A stretch of DNA of 64,000 nt, from the NCBI GenBank assembly GCA_001051155.2, contig JYIP02000004.1:1489576-1553575 (forward strand), written 5' to 3'. The notes under the pieces were generated by a model. The model saw only the letters and a list, made by a program, of their open reading frames with translations, was not told the DNA's origin and did not search any database. The translations under genes were made by a program, and so were the position numbers. The stretch comes from Chrysoporthe austroafricana. Taxonomy: Eukaryota > Ascomycota > Sordariomycetes > Diaporthales > Cryphonectriaceae. Position 1 is the stretch's first letter. Each line of letters begins with the position of its first letter. This document shows positions 1 to 12,200 of the stretch, piece by piece.

Positions 1-1897
1 TACACATATATAGGCTATAGGTCTCGTTCCTAGTCATTTGGTCTGAAAGCTGCTACAATAATCAATAAATCACGATGTATTACGGCTAGTATGTGTTACA
101 CATTTTAGCATTAGAGCAATGAATTGTTGGACGCTGCCTAGATCAAGTAGCAACATCGCATCGCGCAACCTGTAGACCGAGAGGGCATCGGACTTTCGAC
201 ACAGCGCAGCCTTCCAAGTCTCTGAAAGCTCTTCTTGTCCCAAAGCAATAGGTCTCGTCCACGTGCGCATGAAAAGTAGTCAATATGCGTACGTTCGGCC
301 CGTCGCAGACTCAGGTCGTGCTTCAGGACGACCAGCGTGGACTCTACCCTGTTAGGGTCCGAGAATACTTGTGGAATGACAATGCGAGCAGAAGCTCAAA
401 CCCTTCAGAGTAATTCGCGGTACGTATCTCTCCGACGTACCTAGCGCCAGGCTGAGAGATACTCTGTCGCCCAAACAGGATCTGCAGGAGGCGCCGTGGG
501 ATTGGAAATACCCCGGTGGCCGCGACACATCTGAGGCCATCCTTAATACAGAACTTGAGCTCAGCGGAAATATTGTGGGTTTGATAGTGTCGCTTGTGCG
601 GGCACCTTCGCAATTGTCAGACACCGTCTGTCCCATGAGCTACGTCTACCTCAGGAGCGACCACGAGCCGTCAGTGGCTGGAATCTACCCGATGCTGAGG
701 GATGGAATGACGCAGCAGTCGCCGAGTCGGCCTTCATGTCGCGAGAAGGCGTTGATGTTCAGATGATCGGGGGTAGCCTGGGTGCCTGGGCATCTGGACG
801 CCCACAGCGCTGATGGGCTTAATAATAGCCTGATGCAGATCCCGAGGCTCAGGGTGCCAGAGCAAGACGGCGTGTGTGGTCATCTTGAGGCTACATATCT
901 CGCCACTATCGAATGTTGGATGCGTGCGGGTTCTCGAGGAGCTGTGAAGCGCGTTGTGCATTTGGGATGACGCGTGTGGTCGTGTTGCAGGTTGGCGTAA
1001 GGCGTGCCTCTGCAAAGAGGTAGCAGTTAGTCGAGGTACGTACCGAGCTCGAGACAAGGTTAGGCGTTCCAGGCGGGGCGATTGGATCACAGATCGAGCT
1101 GTCACGAGGGCCGCTCAAGATCCATCTCCTCCACGTCAGGCCAGCCACCATGCCCTGCCGAGTTGACGTGGAGCTGCCTCTTTTACTCCTTATGTTTTCT
1201 TGTTTTCTTCTTCTTGTTTCTTATTTTTTTTTTTTTTCCAATTTCTTTCCCCTTGGTCAATACCTCGGTCGTGACCAAAGATGGTCGACGGGAGGGGGAC
1301 TGGGTTGATTTTCATGGGGAAACAAACTTGTTCAACAGCCCTAACGAATCTTGCTGTGTAAGAGAATAAATGCCACCAAATTAAAATTGCCCTCTGAAAG
1401 CCCAAAATTGAGCCGTACCGGCCAAAAATGCCCCTGCAGCCCCGCGGAAGTAGCGAGGCCCCTGCAACTGCAGCGGTATGTATTACATAATCCACCACCT
1501 CTACCAAGTCCCTCCAGCGCGCCCTGCCGCCCGCCCTCGGTTGGAGCTCAGTCCAGCTGTTCCAGGAGCAGCACTTTACCTAGTATAAGGACTACGGGAC
1601 ATGGGTACGTAGTGAGTGGGCGCTGCAAGGTGGTCCGTGCCCCTCTCTCACGCCCACGCCCACGCCCGCACCCGCCAAAAACCGGTCCTAGTCTGCCGCA
1701 AAAATTGCGTTGCCCAAAACCCCCCCAGGCAGAGAGCTCACCACGCCCTCCCTTCTCCTCCAACCTTCGAACCACAACTGGGTTGGACATGTCTGCATAG
1801 GACCTTCCGACCTGCCCTCAATCCTCAATCGACCCCTACTCGATTTTGTCGTCGTTGAGTTTACGCCTTGCTGAAAGGCGCAAAGCCAGGCGACAAG
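1..1897. other. Intergenic region and CT-rich promoter of the Stm1-like gene
   Basis: No coding region is convincing here. The ORFs are short, overlap on both strands and show no domain. A long pyrimidine tract lies at about 1,182-1,255. From about 1,500 to 1,897 the + strand becomes C/T-rich, with C-rich runs at 1,640-1,680, which is typical of promoters and 5' leaders of highly expressed translation genes in filamentous fungi. That assignment is inference from composition and position. Confidence 0.5.
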
Positions 1898-3382
1898 ATG
1901 TCGGTCGCCTCAAAGGTCAGTTCACCTCACCTTGCCTCGCCTCAGTCCGGTTTTGTCTTTGCTGCCCTCCCACCTTGCTGCTGTGCTCGTCCGGTGTTCC
2001 TCTGTCCTTCCAAGCCCGATAGGCGACATCAGCGCCACTGCTCAAACTGGTCGAGGCCCCCTCACACAGAGCGTCGTCTCTTGTATCTCCTCTCCTGCTT
2101 GCTTCACTGGGGCCTGCTGTCGACAGGAGTCGCCTTATTGATGACGAAACGTCGCTAACCTTACCTGTCCACGGCTCTAGAACCTCTTCGAGCTTCTCGG
2201 TATATTCGCCCGGCCCGCGACAGAATGTCGTTTCAATTGAGACCAGAACCGTATTGACATACGACTACCACCTCCAGGCAACGATGACGAGGGCTCCGAG
2301 ACCCCCAAGGCGCCCGTGAAGACGGTCACCAAGTCGACCGTCTCCACTGCCAAGGCAAACGCCGACGGCACCAAGCCTGGCCAGCAGAACCGTGCTGGAT
2401 TCAGCCGCAACCAGCTGGGTATGGGACACCACCCGAGGCCTGCCGTCTGTTTGGGATAACTGGGATTGACTCGATTCTTCACGCGCAGAGTTCCGTGACA
2501 AGGGTGTGGGCCGTGCTGCCAACCAGATCAGGTCCACCGAGGAGCGCACCGCTGACCGACCTCGAGGTGGCCGTGGTGCCCGTGGTCGCGGAGGTAAGTC
2601 GGTTCCAAGCCCTGAAGGCCTTGAGGAAATGACGATGTGTATACTGACCTCCTTGTCGTAGGTGCTGGTGCTACTCGCCACCGTAATGCTGACGACCGGC
2701 ATACTAAGAACATTGCCCCGTACGTCTCATACCCTGCAACAGCTTGCTACACCTTACCTGCCGGTCATCTAACAGATCACACAGCGGTTCCGAGAAGCAG
2801 GCTGCCCAGTCGTGGGGCGCTACCGATGGCGATGCCGAGCTGAAGGATGAGCAGGCCGGTGAAGCCATCGCCGAGACCGAGAAGCAGGAGGCCGAGAATG
2901 AGGATGCTGAGGCCGAGGCTAAGGAACCCGAGCCTAAGCAGGTCACTCTCGATGCTTACTACGCTGAGCGCGACGGCAACGCCCTGAACGAGAGCCTCAA
3001 CATCCGTAAGGTGTCCGACGTCCCTGACGGCGTCCAGGTGCAAAAGGATGAGGCCGAGGACTACTTCGCCGCTACTGGTGGCAAGTCCAAGAAGACCAAG
3101 AACAAGAAGGTCAAGGAGACCCTCATCTGGGAAGATTCTGGCCGTGAAGAGCGTGACAACACCCGTGGAGGCCGTGGAGGTGGCCCTCGCGGTGAGCGTG
3201 GCCCTCGTGGTGACGGCCCCCGTGGTGGTCGTGGAGGTGGTCCCCGTGGTGGCCGTGGCGATGGCCCTCCTCGTGGCAGTTTCCCTCGTGGCGGTAGCCG
3301 TGGAGGCGTTCCCCGCGGTGGCCGTGGCGGTGCCGCTGCCCCTAACTTGAGCAGCGCTGCCGACTTCCCCAGCTTGGGCTAG
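1898..3382 (+). CDS. Stm1/SERBP1-type ribosome-associated RNA-binding protein
   Basis: Six exons join cleanly: 1898-1915, 2181-2199, 2278-2418, 2489-2593, 2662-2719 and 2785-3382. They give 312 residues, and all introns are GT..AG (265, 78, 70, 68 and 65 bp). The start is chosen because the first 18 nt (MSVASK) splice directly into NLFELLGNDDE, the conserved N-terminus of Stm1. Further signs are FRDKGVGR, an acidic stretch rich in Glu and Ala in the middle, the segment ESLNIRKVSD, and an Arg-Gly-Gly tail from about residue 239 to 300 ending DFPSLG. Yeast Stm1 and animal SERBP1 bind the 80S ribosome and keep it dormant, and also bind G-quadruplex and mRNA. The RGG tail is a likely target of arginine methylation and an RNA contact. 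The tiny first exons and long first intron are usual for fungal translation genes. The family call is firm; the role in this organism is inferred. Confidence 0.9.
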
Positions 3383-5288
3383 AGGGATCGCGCAAATCCC
3401 GAACTACACAACGATTACAGACTGTCGTCTCGATATTCGACGCTTGACTGGTCTATGGAATTGCACAAAAAAACGGACATCAAACGATGAGAGTGGCTGC
3501 AGGAGGCAATTGGCTTGTAGTTAAATCGATCTTGGAGGGTTTTTCCCTCTACGGTTCTGCTGGGTCTAGGTCGTTCAATGCCTTGGATCTGATCGGTCTC
3601 GTCCACCAAAACAAAAGCAATGATTCATTCTCATTTCCTTCCGAACCATGGAACACTGTTGATCTCATCAAGACGACATGTGGTCAATTGGTGGCTTATT
3701 TGATCCCTTTACCTGAACTACGGGGTGGGCAGGCTGCGGGCTAGTCATTGGGCGAGAGCCAGGCTCCTCAAAATATCCCACAATGGTGATACGGATGTCG
3801 TGTACTGCTTACCGAAATCAGATAATTTTTGACGTTGTAATATTTCCCTACCAAGTGTCAACGTTCGTGACCTCGTCCCTGAGGCAGTTCAGGGGAAGCG
3901 GCTTACTGATCTGAAAACCGAGGGAGAGAGAAAAAAAAGGAGGGGGGAGGGGAATACATTTGTTAGTCGCACCTTCTCACAGGGCGCGCTGAAGGCCGAA
4001 TATTCCAGAGTTTCCTGATCGACCACCAGTGGACCGGCATACAAATGTCTTCCGGTCGTTATAGACTGTCGAAACTATCCAGGCTGCTGGAGGATTCTTG
4101 TTCTCACTGTTCCCTTTCCCAGCCCAACAGACAATAATCACACCGTCAAGAACTCTCCTCTTCCTTTGTCAGCTACCAGATCGCTTGCTTGAGGCCAAAG
4201 AACCGGCCTTCTCCAGACCTTGTCATTGCAAGAGTATATATACGCACGTTCTCTCTCCCTCATCCGCAAGCGCGATCTGTGCGTGCCGCCTCCTCACTTC
4301 ATCGAGACCACCTCGGCTTTCCTCTACGGAGCGCCGTGGGTTCCTCCATTGAGAGAGCAACGCTCTCCCACAGTCTCCTTCGATCTTGGAGAAGGACGGT
4401 GACGTCTAGTTGCTTTTCGGGCAGGCTCAGAATAGACTGGGCGGATCTACGAAGCAAGTCGATGTTTGTGTTCGTCGTCTGTCTGCCATTTATTTTCGAC
4501 TTTTCTCTTTTGTACGGAGGCGAGTCATGTGTGATGGGTACGATGAGGGAGGATTATCTAGCACAAGGTCTGTCAAGAAGGTTATTAGATCTTGCTGGTT
4601 AACATATGATGCCTTTGGACATGTTTGCGAAAAGAATTGCGTTCTGGCTGTGGTGCGTAGATATGCCGCAGTGACCCTTAAGCCTACCCATACGAGGGGT
4701 CAGTGTGTCCAATATCATCTCTTCCTAATATCAATGTAGAGGTAGAGTTGGAGATGGATTCCGGAGAGATGGTATATATTGTACACCTAGAACATTTTTC
4801 GCATAGCATTCTTTAAATATCGTCTTACCAAATGTCCATAATCTCTTGAAGGTCCTTTGCGTAACCTACTATATAATATAGCTTCACTATGGAATGAGTG
4901 AGGACATATCCCCAGGGTAATACCAAACGTGCCGTTATGCCAGGCTACTCATCTTCTTGCCACTCCCGATGTTGTGGCGACGGGAGAATGGCAGGAGCCT
5001 TGCAAGCGAGACAAGGGGAGCAATGCGGGCAATGTAACGAAGTTCGTAACGCTAGACTCAACGCATATATGGGGAAAAGGAAGTCCGTATGGAGGAATAT
5101 TCGTAAGAAGCTAATCTCTGTTTGTGTATCCCAGCCTAAGGAACGCTTGCATCGCCCGTCCATGATCGTATGACTGCAGCTGCTCTACATCATATGTGTA
5201 CAATACCCACAGCCTGAAAGTAGCGAAAATAGAGAAGACCCTCACTTACAATCTATCCTAACTCTCTTGTCGAACATCACCACTACCA
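3383..5288. other. Intergenic region between the Stm1-like and MFS genes
   Basis: I see no supported gene. Open frames at 3,487-3,744, 4,098-4,739 and 4,898-5,173 lack domains, conserved motifs and plausible introns. A purine tract sits at about 3,921-3,952. The stretch 4,090-4,400 is C/T-rich like a fungal promoter or leader, so a non-coding transcript starting here is possible. Nothing in the sequence proves one. Confidence 0.4.
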
Positions 5289-7056
5289 TTATGAGACATT
5301 CTTGTGCCTGTGCTCTCTCGCCAATCGTACGACATCGACTCCCAGTGTGGCCACGAGCAAGATAGCGTTGAAGAGAGCCATCATGTAGAATGGCGCGCCG
5401 TGTGACCACGCGTCAAACAGGAACCCACCAAGCTTCGTAAGCAACAAGATGGCGGCACCGCCGCACCATGAGTAGATCCCTGCGATGGTTCCCTTCAGCA
5501 GGACCCTGGTACACCTAGGCTGCGGCTTGACGCCGTCGTTGAGCAAGGAAGTATCCTCGCCAGCCTCCATGGCGTCCTCGGCCTGCTCGTTCGCTGGCAG
5601 CTCGCCTCTCTTGTGCGGGTCGGCGGCCAGGACGCCCTTGCCGAGAGAGCCTAGGCTGCAGACGATGGCACCGATCTGGCTGATCCCGATCAGTGCAACG
5701 AGGACGAACACAGCCGGTGACCCGCCACGGCCGTCAACGTTCTTGATCTCCGGGCTGGTCAGGTGCGGGAAAGCAATATAGCCGACGATACCAAAGATAG
5801 TGGCCACAATGATCGGATAGTGGAAACGGCCTCGGCGTCTCGACAGATATCCAAAGATAGGCGCAAAAATGAGCGCGAACAGCTGCGCCACCCCAGTCAG
5901 GATGGAGGCCAAGACGTAGGCCTTCCGCTGATCCCCATCCGAGATATGATCAAGGTAGTAGATCTTGACGAACAGCGGAATGAAAGCGGAGATGGCGACG
6001 GTTGAGGCACGGGCGACGAAGCCACCGAGGTAGCCGAGGCCGATCTGGGAGTCCGTGACACCAAGCACAACAGCCTCGCGGAGCAGCTGTCGGTACGGAA
6101 GAAAGCTCCGCCTCGGCGGCTCTGACCCGTCAGCGAGCCGTCTCTTCTTCAGACCAAACAAGGTCCGAAAGCCCTTGCCCTCCTCGCCCTTGAGCTTCCG
6201 CAGCCCGATGTACACAAACGACGCGACGAGGATCGCGATGGCGCCGACGACGTAGTAAGAATACTGGAGGGCCTCGCCGATCTCAACACCTTCGATCTTG
6301 CTGAACTGGGTGGGCAGAGGCAGGAACAAGACCAGAGAGACGAGAGCACCGAGGCCGGTGAAGAGGCCGACGTAGCCGGCGAGGACAGAAGGCTTGTCCT
6401 GTGCTGCGTCGGTGGTGCCTCGTCGGTCTGATCTGTTGGAACGGTAGCGCTCTGGGGTGATTGTGAGCTCCGACTCGACGGAGAGGGCAACGCTGTCCCG
6501 GACGTTGTGGCTGGGGACGAGAGTGGGCTGCTCCGTGGCGGGGTCGGAAGCATCAGAGTCGTCAGTGAGGCAGGGAAGGGTCGCGGTGACCATCGTGGCC
6601 CTGCGAGGAAGATGGTCACATTAGCTCCATGTATGGGCCTCTCTGGATCAGGTGGAATCGGACTCACGTAGCAGTGGCTCCAACGGCGAAGAAGATCCTC
6701 GCCAGGAGGAGCTGGGGATAGATATTCGACGCCTGGACGAAGAGGAAAAGAGCAAGGCCGATGACGGCATATCCAACCATAGCCACGAAACGAACACCCA
6801 GGCGATCCGAGACCAGGCCCCAGAGGGGGCAGGCGATCAAGGCCACCAGCTCGTCGATGAAGCCCAGGGTGCCGACGATGTCGCCCACGCCATCATGAAC
6901 ACCTATGAGATCGGTAATCACGAAAGAGATGCTGCTGTTTAGAAAGACGAGGAAGGATATGGAGAAGAGCGCAACGCCGAGGAGGTAGCTAAGGGCCTGG
7001 GCCGTGGTTGTGGACTCCGAGAAGGGCAGATGGCGCATCACGATGCTGCGCGCCAT
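5289..7056 (-). CDS. Major facilitator superfamily transporter
   Basis: Two exons on the minus strand, 7056-6668 and 6600-5289, are joined across a 67-bp GTGAGT..CAG intron and give 566 residues. Translation shows about 12 hydrophobic segments in two halves separated by a long hydrophilic loop (roughly residues 135-205, rich in Asp, Glu, Ser and Arg). Between helices 2 and 3 the MFS motif A appears as GLVSDRLGVR. The first half ends ARIFFAVGAT. A second polar loop with Asp/Glu clusters (near NEQAEDAMEAGED) precedes the last three helices, and the C-terminus is short and basic. It is presumably a proton-coupled plasma or vacuolar membrane permease; the substrate cannot be read from sequence. 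The start at 7056 is the first Met of the exon and leaves a short cytoplasmic tail (MARSIVMRHLPF). It is divergent from the sideroflexin gene, sharing the 836-bp interval 7,057-7,892. Confidence 0.85.
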
Positions 7057-7892
7057 GTCGAGAGCTGCGGTCGTTCGTGGGCGAGCCAGGGTCAGGTCGA
7101 TATCGGACAGCTATCGTCGAGGGGGAAGCTCAGAGGTTGGCCCGTGATGCTTTCACATGCGCGCGACAGAGTGCAGCAGAAACAAGGGAGAGACGCCTGG
7201 TTTCGTGCCAAAGGGAGATGCAGACAGACCGTTGAAGCCTAATTGGGAACCTGACGACTCCTGGGGATGGACTGATCCAGTGCTGGGTAGCATATGTCTT
7301 CCACACCCTGAACCCGACAGCCTAAACCTGCACTGTTGAACTCTCCCGCGAAAATCTGTCGATGCCTAGCCGGTACCATAGCGTGGTCCGTACTTAGTAC
7401 CAGCGCTGGGGAACAACATGCCAGCCGTTGAGCAATGACGAGGCGAGGCGGGGATGACATAAACAAGCTGCCCTGCAACCTGGCGTGCCTGGCTACCTAT
7501 CGCTGAGCGGCACCCCTGTCAGACCGTTGCTGCCCCTCCGTACCCGCCCTTCCTCTCGGCACCTGGAGCCGAGTTCGGCGATAGGAACTGGTCCCTCGCT
7601 CTCTCTATTTTGCAGCCTGCAGAGCCAAGGTGTGAACCAATTCAGGAGCTATTCCAACGACGGCTTGCGACGGGTCAGTCTCGTCACACTCTCTGCCCCC
7701 CCCCCAAGCATTGCGTCGCACGGCATCTCTCGAACAGGACGCCCAGAGATTTACAGCTGTCACTACCTGAGTGGTATCTTCTCTTCATACTGCCACCCCA
7801 GGCATCTCAGCCGGTTTCTCTTGAACCTCCCAGCTTGTCGCGCGGCCTTAACCAGGCTTGCAGAACCGCGAGGACGCAGACAATCTTTGAAG
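7057..7892. promoter_or_regulatory. Shared divergent promoter interval (MFS transporter / sideroflexin)
   Basis: The MFS gene reads left from 7,056 and the sideroflexin gene reads right from 7,893, so both promoters must lie in these 836 bases. A C run at 7,697-7,706 and C/T-rich stretches at 7,500-7,560 are visible. I could not assign a TATA box or a specific transcription-factor site with confidence. The open frame 7,485-8,000 overlaps the sideroflexin leader and looks accidental. Confidence 0.5.
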
Positions 7893-9230
7893 ATGTCCGC
7901 CTCTCTACCGGGCAACCGCGAGCTGCCCGACTCTCAGTATGACCTCAGCACATACTGGGGTCGCGTCAGGCAGACTGCTGACATAACGGATCCGAGGTGA
8001 GAGCATTGACAAGAACAGTTCGGCGGGGGAAAGGGAGTAGCCTCTCTGCAGCAGCAGTAAGCAGCCGTTGACCGTCCGCTAAGGAAGACTCTGGACAGAC
8101 TTAGAAGAAGAGGAGGGGGGGAAGGAGATTTGCGCATGCCCCGTTCATGGATATCTGGCTAACTACAGTGATATCTCAGGACGCTCTTCGTGGGCAAGAT
8201 AGGACTCGAGCAGGCTAAGCAGGCCATCATATCATATAAAACGGGGCAGACGAAGGAGATGACGCCGGAGCTATGGCAGGCCAAAAAGATTGTGGATTCG
8301 ACGCTACATCCTGGTATGGCTCTCCTGAGATGGACGGGTTCTGGTGGGCACCGGCTTACCTTGATGGTCTACAGATACCGGCGAGCCAGTCTTGCTGCCT
8401 TTTCGCATGTCCTGCTTTGTCCTCTCCAACCTGGTCGTGACAGCAGGCATGCTCACGCCTGGCCTGAAGGTACAGCCCTCCTCGCTTCTCGTCTGCGGCA
8501 CGCATGAATCATCACCAGCTGACTCAACCCCCTGCGGCAGACTACCGGCACCGTACTCTGGCAGATAGCCAACCAGTCTCTCAACGTGGCCATCAACAAC
8601 GCCAACGCCAATAAATCCACGCCCCTCTCCTACTCTATGATCGCCAAATCCTACTTCCTCGCCGTCAGCGCCTCGTGCTCCGTCGCGGTGGGCCTGAACA
8701 GCCTCGTCCCTCGCCTGACCCGCCTCCCACCCCAGACCCGACTCATCCTCGGCCGCCTAGTCCCCTTTGCGGCCGTCGCCTCCGCCGGCGCGCTAAATGT
8801 CTTCCTCATGCGCGGCGAGGAGATGCGCACCGGTATCGACGTCTACCCCGTCCTTTCGGAAGCAGACAAACAGAAGCTCGCGGCCGAGGGCAAGGCTGAG
8901 AACGACGTTCCCAGTCTGGGCAAGAGCAAGAAGGCAGCAACGCTGGCGGTGGGCGAGACGGCGCTGTCACGGGTGCTGAACAGCAGTCCGATCATGGTGC
9001 TCCCGCCTCTGATACTGGTGCGACTGCAGAAGACGGAGTGGCTAAAGCGCAACCCGCGATATACCACGCCTATAAATTTAGGACTAATCCTGGCGACGAG
9101 CTACCTGGCGTTGCCATTGGCGTTGGCCGCGTTCCCGCAGAGACAGAGGGTTAACGCGGCGAGTCTGGAGAAAGAGTTTCACGGGAGGGGAGGGGAGGGC
9201 GGCCTCGTCGTGTTCAACCGAGGCATCTGA
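7893..9230 (+). CDS. Sideroflexin-family mitochondrial inner-membrane transporter (Fsf1-like)
   Basis: Four exons, 7893-7996, 8180-8313, 8375-8469 and 8541-9230, are joined by GT..AG introns of 183, 61 and 71 bp and give 340 residues, the usual sideroflexin length. Family marks in order: ITDPRTLFV near residue 31, AKQAIISYK, STLHPDTGEPV across the second junction, LPFRMSCFV, NLVVTAGMLTPGL, the Asn-rich signature WQIANQSLNVAINNANAN with following SYFLAVSAS, and a C-terminal helix pair after WLKRNPRYTTPINLGLIL. Four or five hydrophobic segments are visible after residue 100. Human SFXN1 and SFXN3 import serine into mitochondria for one-carbon metabolism, and yeast Fsf1 is the fungal relative. 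Serine import here is inference from the family. An insertion of about 20 residues rich in Ala, Lys and Glu separates two helices. The C-terminal extension with HGRGGEGG is unremarkable. Confidence 0.92.
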
Positions 9231-12200
9231 ACAGGACGGCAGGCCAAGGGCGGGGGGCATCTTGTGAAGACATTGAGAAATACCTGGGAGCATCAAACAT
9301 CATATGCCCTGGAATTTTTACGACATGTTCTAATCGTGTCCTGGTGCGGTGAGAGGCATTTCTACCAAAACAGCCGGGGTGAAGAATTACCAACGCAGAC
9401 ATCCAAGCAGCTCTCCCTATCGTGCCTATGACCTGCGCAGCTTGAGCTCCTGTCGTTTCCTCGCACATCTCGCAGATTCCAGTGCACTACTGCACCCAGA
9501 CCCGCGTGATCAGCCCTAGCAAGCATCTCGTCACGCATTTATGGAACAATCAAAAGAATTCCTCCGTGAGGCCCGCCGGGATGGTGTTTCATGAGCGTGT
9601 CTCTCGCCGCTTCAGGTTGATTACGGCCCAGAGATACGAGCGAGATAAGCGAAACACAGTTCAGTTCCTAGGGTATCTGCTCGAGAGGCCGATAGGGCCT
9701 GCTCTGGGAGATTTTAGTTCAGATGTTCTGCTGAACACCCTTCCAGCTTTTATAAGGTATGAACTCGGCGGCGTGCTGGCATGGGGAGTGCGTAGTCAGC
9801 ACTGGGGTGGTTGCAATTACGAGGCGCGTCCCCCCGCTCGTTTCGACTAGTTTAGCCTTTCGACAGGCAAAAAAATAAAAACAAATAAAAAAATTATCAA
9901 AAATGCCAGAACGAAAGTGAACCTCCATAATGTAGGGGTACCGCGACGAGGTTTCATAGCCACCTGTGTCGTATGCTATGGGCATGCACGTTCTCCCCCT
10001 CCACATGCAAGGCTGAGCAAGTACGGCCCATCAACGCAGCCTCGCCTCGTATTTCGAGGCCCCATTGAAAAATAACTACACTACTTCTTCATCTAGTCTA
10101 GGGCAATCACACCGTATAGATGGAGGGCTGGTTCAGAAAAAGGAGGAGGACGTGTATCTACGTACGCAGAACTCGGGTACCTGTCTAAGCTAGATAACAG
10201 TCTCCGACTCACACACAGAAGTCGGGGGACCGGGGGCCGGGGGGGGGGGGGCCCGGCTTCCCCACAAGGTATTTAACTCGCTTGATGATGGATAGTGTCA
10301 ACGTCAGGACCGCCCGCTGCATGGTCCGCGGCTACAGGCCCTGCGCCAGGATCCGCCTTCGCTCATGCATTATGGCGACAACATCTGTCTGCCTGCGCAG
10401 GGTATAAGGGTATCCGGGGTGGGACGTTTTGGTGCGAACCGCGGAGGAAACCACGTTGTCTCTTTTCCCACGTGGTAGGTAATTCCACAGCCCCCCGGCA
10501 CTGCTGGTAGCGAGTCGTCACAGCGCTGTTACTAAGTACGTAGCTGGTAAGATTCAGGGGCCCGGCGCGCAGGAAGGGATCGCCTGTGGCCCATGGCCCT
10601 TGTCGGGGATGCCCTCGGCGACCCGGGGGCGCGGTGGCCGGGGCTGGGCGAAACGTGTGTGCCTCGTCTCAGCTGGAACCGCGTCTCGGCCAGCAGGGCA
10701 GCTAGTTGGCGGGAAAGGAGTCGCCGAAGGGGACAGGTTGGCGCCGTCGACGGTGTCGCCGGCTTCACAACTGAACAAGCTGGGCGCCGCGCCGGGCCTT
10801 TTGTCCTGCTCGCCCGGGGGGTGGGGGCAGCCTTAGACTTTTTGTTGGGCAGACGGGCGCCACGAGCTGCTAGGAATGGCAACCAGAAGACGGCGCAGTA
10901 CGCCCACCTTGTGGAGTTGCTTCCTGCTTACCCAGGTGCCAGCCAGCCAGCCTGGCCGTCTGCCCGCTCCAACGACTCGAGGCGCGCACGGGTGGTCGCT
11001 GGGCGAGACAATGCGGACCAAAACCCAACATGACTCGAATTACGACTGTACGGTGGCACGGGTGGTTACTTTTTCCACAGCCGGGCAGGCCAGCTGGCGG
11101 GACCAAGGTTACCGCTGGCGCTTTGGTGATGGCGCGGTGGGCTTCGGTCCGCCTCAAGAATCCGGCCCCAGGTGCGAATCAGGACGCTTGGCAGCCCGAG
11201 AGGCTGGATGAGATAGTGGTTGCAGTAGCCTCCTCTGAACCCTTCCGGGGGTAGTGCTGCCTTCTCTCCACAGCACCCCTGCGGGTTAGCTCCTGGCGGG
11301 GCCCGCAAGGCTGGCGGCGGTGGGACCAAGGATCTCCTGCCGCGTTTCGAGGGGGAGGGGGAGGGGGGGAGAGAGAGAGAGAGGCTATTCTGGGTGCGTT
11401 CTTTAGACAGTTATCGTTAACAGTCGTCCACAGCGAGCGGTCCGGAAGGGAAGGTTCCTACAGAGAGAGTCCATGGCGGCGGGCATCTCCTGTCAGCCTG
11501 TGGGCCCATTCCATGCGGGTAGGATCTAGACGCCGCTGTGCGATCTACTGTTTATCCCGCGTCAGGGCCTGATAGGCAAGATCGGAAGCAGCCAGTCCCT
11601 TTGGGGATGGCGTGTGATGATGCCGGCCGCCTACCTTAGGTACTGCAGCTTCGGGGGTGCGGCAGAGGGGGGTCCTGCACCATCACAATACGTCGTGCTT
11701 TGGGGGGGAGAGGCGGTCCTAAACTCTGTCGATGATGGAACTGGCGGGCGGCTGCACGGCCAATTTCCCTTGGGATTCAGCCTGGGCCGAAGAGGACCTG
11801 CGGAGGCGGGGTACGTCGGACAAAACGCCACGAAGGAAGAGGCGATGGAACGGACTGTGGGCCACGGTGAGCGGACGACCGCAGTATTGGCTGCGCTTCT
11901 CGCCCTGGGGGCCATTCACCGTCGATTATTGCACATACCGTCGCTGTTAGGCGGCAGTAACGCTGAGAGCCATCCTCACGACCTCGGGCGTTTCCGTTCC
12001 TCCCTGGGCGCTGGGACAGCAGGCCATCTTGTTCGACGTGCCTGCTGCCGCCTCACGGTACTGGCTGAGCTTGCACGCCCCGACCGTCGAAGCCGTCCGT
12101 GTGCGCTAGGGCCTCTCAACGGTCGCCCGAGTCGATCCCTGCTTAGGTAGGCAGTTAACGCTTGCTAGTTACTGGATACGTACATACTCGCTCTGCTGGT

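Noticed and set aside
10593..11033. 146-codon open frame on + in the GC-rich gap
   Set aside because: Frames of similar length overlap it on both strands, composition is Arg/Gly/Ala-rich as expected from GC-rich non-coding DNA, and no domain or splice structure is present.
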